Origin: Podospora pseudocomata | Taxonomy: Eukaryota > Ascomycota > Sordariomycetes > Sordariales > Podosporaceae | Reading direction: 5' to 3' | DNA length: 64,000 nt | Assembly: GCF_035222375.1 (NCBI RefSeq) | Contig: NC_085889.1 | Location: 1,674,001-1,738,000, forward strand | Shown: one piece after another, positions 56,951 through 64,000 of the stretch | Layout of the letters: every line of letters starts with the position of its first letter | Numbering within the stretch: position 1 is the first letter of the stretch | The notes under the pieces: generated by a model | The model's input: only the letters and a program-made list of their open reading frames with translations | Database searches by the model: none | Told to the model about the DNA's origin: nothing | Made by a program: the position numbers and the translations under genes

Positions 56951-57057
56951 ATCATCCCCTTCACATAGAAATTCTGGATAACTTCTCGGAAAGCATTTAG
57001 AAGCAAAGTCTCATCCTCTACACGTTGCACTACCCAACAACCCCTGCAACCGAACCC

Positions 57058-57786
57058 CTACTCACCCCCCGCCACCGTCCCACTCCCCACCCTGACCAAA
57101 TCCTCATTCTCATACGTCTCCCTCTCAAACCCCTTCGCAACCTCCTCCAACAACGCACCGGCAACCTGCCCAACCCTCACCTTCCCAATCCCAACCACAC
57201 CGAAAAACACCCTCGCCAACACCCCCGTCTCCTTGGTCGGACCAGAGATAATCCCCGGCTTCGCAATCGCCACCTCCACCCTTCCCCCAGATGTTTTCCC
57301 AAACTCCAAGATTCTGTTTTCCGCCTCGCCGCGGAGAACGCAATAATCGCCCAACAACAACGGCTTCTTTGCCGGATCCCGCTCAGCGTTCGCACCACTG
57401 ACATAAACAAATCTAAACGGCCTTTTATCCGTCAAGGAGGAGATCACCTTGATCCCAGTCACGGCGTAGTCACGGCAGACCTTGACCGTTGTCTCCCAGG
57501 GCACGGTCTTGAGCTGGGCGGGGGTGATAGCTATGGTCCAGATGCAGGCGTCTGCGTTGGAGAGGTCGGATTTGATGCTTTCGGGGTAGTCATCTCTGTC
57601 GAAATCCTCGAGGATGACAGATTTGAGTTTGGAGAGGTCGGCGTTTGGGAGGAGGGTGGATGGGTCGGGCGGGGGGCAGGGTTTCCGGCCGAGGGTGATG
57701 AGGGAGGTGATGAGGGGGTTGGAGAGGGATTGGCGGGTTAGTTCTGTGGCTAGAAAGCCGGTTGAGCCGGCGATGATGAGCTTCAT
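57058..57786 (-). CDS. NAD(P)-binding Rossmann-fold protein (atypical SDR)
   Basis: A single exon of 242 residues. It starts MKLIIAGSTGFLATELTRQ, a GxxGxxA dinucleotide-binding loop at residues 7-13. FRFVYVSGANAERDP and VAIAKPGIISGP are positioned like the active-site and post-active-site strands of NmrA/HTATIP2-like atypical short-chain dehydrogenases; a classical YxxxK is not clear. The function could be a reductase or a redox-sensing regulator. It ends 107 nt from the end of the MFS gene, tail to tail. Intact; substrate unknown. Confidence 0.75.
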   Translation of the reverse strand: MKLIIAGSTGFLATELTRQSLSNPLITSLITLGRKPCPPPDPSTLLPNADLSKLKSVILEDFDRDDYPESIKSDLSNADACIWTIAITPAQLKTVPWETTVKVCRDYAVTGIKVISSLTDKRPFRFVYVSGANAERDPAKKPLLLGDYCVLRGEAENRILEFGKTSGGRVEVAIAKPGIISGPTKETGVLARVFFGVVGIGKVRVGQVAGALLEEVAKGFERETYENEDLVRVGSGTVAGGE

Positions 57787-58324
57787 TTTCTTTTTTTTTT
57801 TGTGTGTGTGTGTGGGGGGAAGGGGAGTAAAGATGAGGGAGGTGAGGTGAGCTTAGGGGAAGACTGGACAGGAATATGTATAAAGGGTCTAGGCATAAGG
57901 AGGCGCAAGTGCAGATGGTACAGTGTTGGGTGCTGGCTGTAACGGTGTTGCATTTGGGTGGCACAGCCATAGCTCTCTCACGTGTTAAAGATGACCCTTT
58001 TCTTTTGTCGACATTTGTCACGATAGTGGAAACACATACAACCATATTGATGACATATAGTTAAGAACTCAAAACACCCTACAGTATTGCCAGAAGCACA
58101 CATTGCATTGTGTTGACAGCGCCTGCCTCCAGATTCTAGACACCTAAGAGAATGTTTTAAACGCCTCCGAAAAGGCTCATAGCGCCTGATTCCATGCTGA
58201 TAGGCCCCTCGAAATATTTCCCTGACGCCTCAGACCTCAAACAGCCGAAAGAAACCGTGACGCCATGCCTGCCATGCCCGCCATGCCCCCACTGTCTTTA
58301 ACAGACCCATGCGTTCCCGGTATG
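57787..58324. other. Intergenic region
   Basis: About 540 nt upstream of the Rossmann-fold gene, starting with a poly-A/(CA)n-like tract just before its ATG on the minus strand. No gene seen. Confidence 0.45.
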
Positions 58325-58800
58325 CTACGCCATGTATGCAGTAGTCCCCCATCCGAAGAAGCTATCCTCACTCCCAATCCAGGGCACTATATAGCTAGTA
58401 GGCGACTCGCCCATCAACTCCGGCGGAACCAACACCTCCAGCGACAGCCAATCCCACTCATCACCATGCTTGTTGGCAGCAGCAACACAGCCGGTCAGCC
58501 GCCTTAGCAAGGTCAGACACCTGCTCAGCCTCCGCTATCAACACAAAAAACATCAGCCCTCTGCATACCCCAACATCATCCCCATGAATCCCAACGTCAG
58601 CAATAACAATGCACATACCCTCCATCTCCTCCCTCGCCATCTTCCTCAAATACTGGTACCGAACCGAAACAACCTGAAAACCGAATTCAACCCTGAAAAA
58701 TACCCATCAGCCTCCATACCCAACCCCTCGTTTCCCGTTACATCTAGGCGTAAAAACGTACCAGATATCCCTAGGCAACTCCTCTCCCAACGGTCTCTCG
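58325..58800 (-). pseudogene. Doubtful small gene or remnant
   Basis: Coding-like pieces on the minus strand read TKDERPLGEELPRDIW, then an intron (GTACGT...TTTTCAG), then VEFGFQVVSVRYQYLRKMA and EGMCIVIADVGIHGDDVGV. After a frame change near 58500 they continue as TGCVAAANKHGDEWDWLSLE and PTSYIVPWIGSEDSFFG to a stop at 58325. No ATG precedes the first piece in frame, and the frame change has no good splice pair. It could be a broken gene of about 140 residues or one with an unseen 5' exon. Family not recognised. Confidence 0.35.
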
Positions 58801-59235
58801 TCCTTGGTATATAGAGACTGTGGTGGTGTAGAAAATGAGTTCAATGTTGAATTGGTGCAGGTCAAAAGGGCAAAAGACGATAGATATCAGTGAAGGGTGG
58901 TAGATATGGTTAAGAAAAGGGTAGAAAGATATGATCAAAGGGGGGGGGGAAAGGTCGAAGGAAAAGGACGACAGGAAGTTTTTGCGTTTTGCTTACGGTA
59001 CGTAGTATCATCGTGTGAAGGCCGTTGAAGGTGGTTGTTCTGGGCTTTGGTGAGGTCGAAAGCCTAGTTTGGAGGCGAGTTTAGGAAAAGAAAATCTTCT
59101 GGGGGGAAGAGAGGACAGAGAGTTTGAATATCTAAAAGTTGGGAGCAGCTCCTTTACTTTCCAACCAAATTACTACCTATCTCTGGGCATGACAAGACTC
59201 ATCGTGCGACCGATGATCGAACCTGTCGGCGGCTG

Positions 59236-59275
<40 letters not shown>

Positions 59276-59702
59276 GACGAGGGGCGCTGCTTGGTCATTT
59301 GGTCGGCGTAGAATTCAGCTGGGCAAGTCCAAGTAACGGAAGAGTGACCCGTGTGATATTGCCCGTACACCGACCTAGTGACGCTTCCCATTGCGAGTCA
59401 CTAGATGAGGTGACTGGGGATATCAGCGCGGGTATGTTGAGCTCCGTGTTCTCTGGATTGACAAGGGGCAATGCATGCAATCAAACTGAAAAGAGTGCAT
59501 AACCAAATTGTACAGAGACGAGAAACATCTTCATATCACCTAGAACATCAGAGCAAACAGCCAAGGTATTATCTCCCAATGCAAACCCATCTCCCCCATC
59601 CCGTTTTGTAACCAATCAACATACCCATCTTCAAAGGTATCAAACCCTTCTCCAAACTAAAAACTCCCTTCTTACCTTTAAAAATTACACACAAAATAAA
59701 CC
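58801..59702. other. Intergenic region with trinucleotide repeat
   Basis: About 900 nt. It includes the (CAT)13 tract at 59236-59275 and the 3' region of the Clr5 gene. No gene seen. Confidence 0.5.
59236..59275. repeat. (CAT)13 microsatellite
   Basis: Thirteen perfect CAT triplets plus one base in non-coding DNA. Likely length-polymorphic between strains. Confidence 0.9.
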
Positions 59703-61469
59703 TTACAAAGTCAACTTGTCCACCTGCGTCCTCACCTGTTCCATCCAGTCCATCCCCTGTCTCTTTTTCTTCAGTGCATCCGCTTCCAACACACTGCCAT
59801 GCTCTCTCATCACCCCCTCCAAGTGAATACTCCAAATCACGTACTGCTCATTCGCCGACAGTGCCAGTCCCTGTCTCCCCCATTCAAACGCCTCTTCCCA
59901 CTCTTCCACAAACTCGCAATAATCAAACAGCCACCCAATAAACAGACATTCCATCATCTTGGCAAACACCTCCGGGAATACCCCGATATCCCTCATCATC
60001 TTTAGCCTCTCCAGCAATGCCATCACCCGGGGCTTGAAATCATGCCCGAATTCCTTCGCCAACCACTGCTCAGCCAGCGCTTCACTTTCCGGATCACCTG
60101 ACATAACCAGCTTTTGCGCCCAATACACGCTCTGGGCCTCGACTCGAAGCATGTGATGCCGCCTCTTGTCTCTATCCCTCACAGAAGGCGCCACCGCCAT
60201 GTTCATATCAGGAGGTGACCCCTTCGACGAAGCAGCCGAAGAATTTGGACTCCCACTGCGACTCCTATCCTCCCTCTGCTGGCAAGCCAAACTCTGATTC
60301 CTCGCCCACTCTCTCGTCCTACCCAGCACACCAGGGATATCCTCAATGACATCCGCGTTGGCTTGTGACAAAAGCTGAATGTACCCCATCAGCCTCTCCT
60401 CATTCTCCGACCCTTCCTCAAACATCTCGACAAAACTCGCCGCGATCTCCGAGACGGGGTGGTTTCCAAACTTGACGGTTGTTAACCGTGCCAAGTAACG
60501 GAAGTAAGCCTTGAGGATATCTAACCTCCCGTACTCCAATAACAAATGCGGGACGACAAAACACAAATCCGAAAATGACTTCATCGTTGGCTTCTCGAGC
60601 TTGCGTTCGATCTGCAGGAATGCCAGCCTTAACACCTCACCTCCGGTTTTATTCTCCTTCAAGTCGAATAGATCCATGGAAACCTTAAAGTAGCGATAAC
60701 AAGGGTCGATGTAGCCGGCGACTTCTTCTACCCGGAGGTTGCTGATATCGAGGTCGATGTACCCGTGCAAGAAACGGCGGATGGCAGTTAACCCTAGCTG
60801 AGCGGCGCGGGACGTGTCGTTGCCGAAGAAGGTGGGGGAATTGGTGCTGTAACTGTTGTTTCTGCTGAGGGAGATCATGGAGGCCGATGACGACTTTGAA
60901 CCGTAGGTGTCGTCGGTGGGGGATTCGTCAGAGTTGTACCGTGGCCGCCTCTTGACGGCGTATTTGAAAAAGCCCCAGCGAGCGAACTGGTTCTTGTACA
61001 TTTTGGGTGTGGCCTTGAGGTTGTAGTTGGTTTCCATCAGTTGTATAATGTCACGGAGGATGCGGTTTTGGGTGATGTAGAGTTCATGGAGTAGCCCTTT
61101 CCACGGATCCCAGTCCTCGACACGGCGAGGAACAATGGGGTGCGGCGATGGGTGAGGGCCTCGGAGGGCGGCGGCTTTGGCGGCTGCTGCTGCTTTGCTG
61201 CCATGTCTACCGGATTTGGTGACATGATGCCGCGATGCGATGGTTTGATTGCTGCTGTGGGCACCGGAGGTCCTCGGGGGAGCTTTGGGTTTCCACTTCA
61301 GCGATGGAGCCTGACATGATCTGCCAGTGCTTGACACTGGGCTTGTGGTTTCTTCCTTGACAAAAACCTTGACATCGTCGCGGTCGAGAACGAGTCCTGT
61401 CAAGTCCTCGGCGGCGACGAGGAGGGCCATGGGCCCACCGTCCGTAGACGTGCTGCCGTCGAGGTCCAT
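59703..61469 (-). CDS. Clr5-domain protein
   Basis: A single exon of 588 residues from the first ATG at 61469; the frame is open further upstream only with a TTG. The Clr5 domain (about 115-170) reads WDPWKGLLHELYITQNRILR, then a variable stretch and KMYKNQFARWGFFKY. In fungi this domain sits at the N-terminus of many large proteins and may bind DNA or partners. A Ser-rich disordered stretch and a long alpha-helical region follow (e.g. GLTAIRRFLHGYIDLD, LRLAFLQIERKLEKP), probably TPR-like. A second disordered Ser/Pro stretch near 400 precedes a helical C-terminus. Clr5 was named from a fission-yeast silencing factor, but most filamentous-fungal members are unstudied. The gene looks intact. 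Confidence 0.82.
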   Translation of the reverse strand: MDLDGSTSTDGGPMALLVAAEDLTGLVLDRDDVKVFVKEETTSPVSSTGRSCQAPSLKWKPKAPPRTSGAHSSNQTIASRHHVTKSGRHGSKAAAAAKAAALRGPHPSPHPIVPRRVEDWDPWKGLLHELYITQNRILRDIIQLMETNYNLKATPKMYKNQFARWGFFKYAVKRRPRYNSDESPTDDTYGSKSSSASMISLSRNNSYSTNSPTFFGNDTSRAAQLGLTAIRRFLHGYIDLDISNLRVEEVAGYIDPCYRYFKVSMDLFDLKENKTGGEVLRLAFLQIERKLEKPTMKSFSDLCFVVPHLLLEYGRLDILKAYFRYLARLTTVKFGNHPVSEIAASFVEMFEEGSENEERLMGYIQLLSQANADVIEDIPGVLGRTREWARNQSLACQQREDRSRSGSPNSSAASSKGSPPDMNMAVAPSVRDRDKRRHHMLRVEAQSVYWAQKLVMSGDPESEALAEQWLAKEFGHDFKPRVMALLERLKMMRDIGVFPEVFAKMMECLFIGWLFDYCEFVEEWEEAFEWGRQGLALSANEQYVIWSIHLEGVMREHGSVLEADALKKKRQGMDWMEQVRTQVDKLTL

Positions 61470-63569
61470 TGAGTTCTGATGGCGGCGGCAGCGGCGTTGA
61501 CGGTTAGATCCAACGGTCAACTCAACGGTCAACGGGGCGGAGGCAACGGTTGGCTGAGGCCGGTGGCGGGTCCGCTTTCGCCAACGGAGTAACGCGGGTG
61601 GTGACGGCAGCGGTAGCGCAAGTGGGCACTGGGTCGCGGGGAGTCACGGTGTGAACGGCCGAGGGGCTCCGGCGACAGCGTCAGCACCATTGCTGTTGGC
61701 CTGACGGACTCGCAGGGTGGTAGGGGTCGCAGCGCGGAGGAAAGTCCGGCGTGGGCGACAGGATGATCTGATTGTGTACGGATGGACGATGGCGTCTGTG
61801 GTATGGTCGAAGGTGGACGCTCGCTGCAATTTGAGGGATTGGATTGATTGATTGCCAGATCACTGGACTGGAGCTGGAGGAACACTCAAAGAGAAGGGAA
61901 CAATGGGAGGCCCACCCCCGCGCATTACCACCTGGCAGTTCCAGCGGACGGGACACAGCGCCACCTCCACCAGAACTCCTGCTCTTTTCGTTCGTGCCTT
62001 GTCTGACGTGCCACTCTTTCCCCCCCGGGGGGACGGGGGACGGGAGGGCAGACTCGATGATGGGCTCCAGGGTCCGGTCCGACTAGTGAGCGACTCAAGG
62101 CGAGCTAGGCTGTCATCGTTCCCAACGTCGTCACGGCTGCATCAGGGCCGCAGCCGTTGTGCGCTTGATCGCGCGTAACCCCTCTCGATAGCGCCCGGGC
62201 CCCCAACCACGATCGCTTGGCGGGGGAGAAGAGAGACTTGAGATGCCCCACCTTCGCAGATCCCTTCACACATCAACCAATCAGTCACCGTTCCGACGAA
62301 ACTTCGCTTGCGGGTTAGGGTCCTGAGTCCTGGGTTCATCCTTTCATCTTCATCCAAGACAGCCCTGGAGTTTCTCAAAACGAAGCCCAGAACGCCAGGT
62401 TCATGACATCTCCCCTACAGCCTCCATCTCGTCCATCTCGGTGACAAACTCGGGAGATGCGCCGTTCTCCGCCTGCTCTCCACAACACACTCCGGCGCCG
62501 TTGCAACCCAGACGCCACTACCGTCAACTGCCGTAGCAGCAATCCGTCCTATCTCCCCAAATGTTTCACGCCCTCCCTGCTCGAACACCTCCGCGGTTCC
62601 CTTCCGCTCTGACCTGACAGTTTATCGGCCGAATGGATAGCGACATGACATTGCGCTAGAGGAAAACAGGACAAACCTCCTGAACCAAGACGCCACCGGC
62701 CTCATTCACATCAAGTTCTTGGTAGAATATCACCGAAGCCCATCAGGATACACCATGTTGCAAACAAATCCGTGACACAGACCCTTACTACAACTATATT
62801 TTTGCGCATGCAAGGCCCAACTGGAGTTTTACGCCAGCCATCCAGCCATTGGCTATCAAAACCTGTTCAGGGGCTACCTCGACGCGGAACATGCCGATAG
62901 CTTGCCCAAGGTCGCCCTCAAGTTACGTAACATTGCGGACGATAGCGCCTATCGGGGAATATATCACTGGGCAATGGCTTGTAGCATCCATCCTGATTTA
63001 CTGCTCGGTATCCGCTCTTCATCCTGTCAGTGAAAAGCTTGATCTCTCTCTCTCTCTCGGTCTTCCTCGGTGTTGTTGTTACAAAGATATAAAAGAGCAG
63101 AGCGGAGCCACAACCGCACCAATGCCACAAACGAGCGGGTTTTTCACCTTTGTTTGGTAATTGCTTCCCCCTTTTCCTTGTTGTCTAGAATGCCTCCAAT
63201 GGTTCTAGACAGCTCCAAAACAAAACGCTATTCCGCTTTTCGCATCTGATGTGCGGGGTGTGAACAATGAAAAACGAGGATTGTTGGCATGTGGTTATCA
63301 TGGGTCCGATCCCAGGTTGTCGGGTTCGTGTTGATCAGGAGTTATGTGAGGAGATCTGAGACGTCAGAAAGCTCTGAAAAATGAAGAAGGGATTGTCACT
63401 TTTGGTAGGTAGAGCCACGACCGAATAAATCAGATACGGTCCACTCCATCGCTGTGCGTATACTTCCAAGATATCTAATCCAAAAAAGAAAAAGGAAAGA
63501 AGAAAATTTCGCTCCCCAAGGGTGATAAGTTGAAAATGTGCAGCGCAATTAAATCCCGAATATACCTCC
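61470..63569. other. Gene-poor region, 2.1 kb
   Basis: Upstream region of the Clr5 gene and beyond. Frames on both strands (largest about 118 codons) have no recognisable domain and no splice logic. No RNA gene, tRNA or repeat family recognised; a short (CT)n run lies near 63041-63057. Confidence 0.4.
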
Positions 63570-64000
63570 TCACACAAGCTCTCATTGTCCAGTCCCGTAC
63601 CATCAGTCCCCGATCTCCAGTTGTGGAGATCCCCATCCGTACAGCGGCTGACCGCAGTCCAGTAATTCAGACTCTCCGTCTTGATCCTAGGTAAGGCGTT
63701 CTGTGCGATGACATATTTCGATAGCAGACTACCTTCGGGAAAGATTCCCTGGTCCCGTGTCGCCGCGAAGTGCGTCCAGCGTTTGGCCAAGCATTAGCTC
63801 GATAAGGAGGAAGCCAAGGGCGAGTACTTTGGGTTCCCGCTCGAGGACGAAGGCAAGGCCGTTGTCTGATTCCGAAGGCGACAAGACTGGGTTGGTGGAA
63901 GGTTGGTGAGTGTTGCGGAAGAGTGGCTGGCTATACAAATGATATCCATTCCTCGCAAGAAAGAAAACATCATGGCTACCGAGGACGTCCGGGACCCAAG
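63570..64000 (-). pseudogene. 3' part of a kinase-like gene, cut by the window edge
   Basis: On the minus strand the sequence enters from beyond 64000. It encodes LARNGYHLYSQPLF, a Ser/Pro-rich loop, and then KVLALGFLLIELMLGQTLDAL, which matches the C-lobe helix of fungal kinase-like proteins (compare YALGVIRVEIACW at 50.3 kb). It continues, after an apparent one-base frame change near 63765, as SLLSKYVIAQNALPRIKTE and SLNYWTAVSRC. This fits the DUF7580/prion-inhibition-associated group. The frame change may be a real break or a sequencing error; the 5' part is outside the window. The exact stop is uncertain. Confidence 0.45.

Overview
This window looks like nuclear DNA from a filamentous ascomycete, most likely an order Sordariales species of the Podospora/Chaetomium kind. 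That placement is inference. Protein genes are split by short (about 50-75 nt) GT...AG introns with CTRAC-like branch sites. Coding DNA is GC-rich. The gene content is typical of a plant-biomass saprotroph: an AA9 copper monooxygenase, a feruloyl esterase, a laccase and a GMC oxidoreductase. It also holds a HET-NACHT-WD40 gene of the het-d/het-e/het-r type. No prokaryotic features, CRISPR arrays or LTR elements were seen.

Layout. 0.8-6.6 kb: a small secreted protein, a feruloyl esterase, a DUF1996 secreted protein and an AA9 LPMO, which together form a plant-cell-wall-degrading neighbourhood. 7.4-10.2 kb: a broken hypothetical gene, tRNA-Ser(GCU) and a hypothetical gene. 11.1-14.4 kb: the housekeeping elongation factor SPT5. 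16-20.3 kb: a secreted M14 carboxypeptidase and a monocarboxylate-type MFS transporter, both on the minus strand. 21.8-24.1 kb: a cysteine-rich single-pass membrane protein followed by a decayed tandem copy of itself. 24.3-33.4 kb: a laccase and a GMC oxidoreductase transcribed away from each other, a tiny spliced gene, and a secreted amidohydrolase.

35.2-55.2 kb is the accessory part. It opens with an apparently intact HET-NACHT-WD40 gene (1328 aa, ten near-identical 42-residue WD repeats) and ends with a HET-domain gene. Between them lie a LINE 3' fragment, a coiled-coil pseudogene with two coding minisatellites, one intact membrane-protein gene, two broken ankyrin genes and a broken kinase-like gene. 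Several of the breaks are CGA-to-TGA, CAA-to-TAA or TGG-to-TGA, i.e. C-to-T transitions as left by repeat-induced point mutation (RIP) or 5-methylcytosine decay.

55.4-64 kb: an MFS transporter, a small Rossmann-fold protein, a doubtful small gene, a Clr5-domain protein, a long gene-poor stretch, and at the right edge the 3' part of another kinase-like gene that runs out of the window.

How it fits together. The oxidative (AA9, laccase, GMC) and hydrolytic (esterase, carboxypeptidase, amidohydrolase) secreted enzymes would act jointly on lignocellulose and nitrogen sources outside the cell, with the MFS carriers handling small products. The 35-55 kb block carries allorecognition/innate-immunity-type genes plus wreckage of similar fast-evolving families. 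All exon borders were inferred by eye from splice consensus, frame and family resemblance; none was checked against transcripts or databases.
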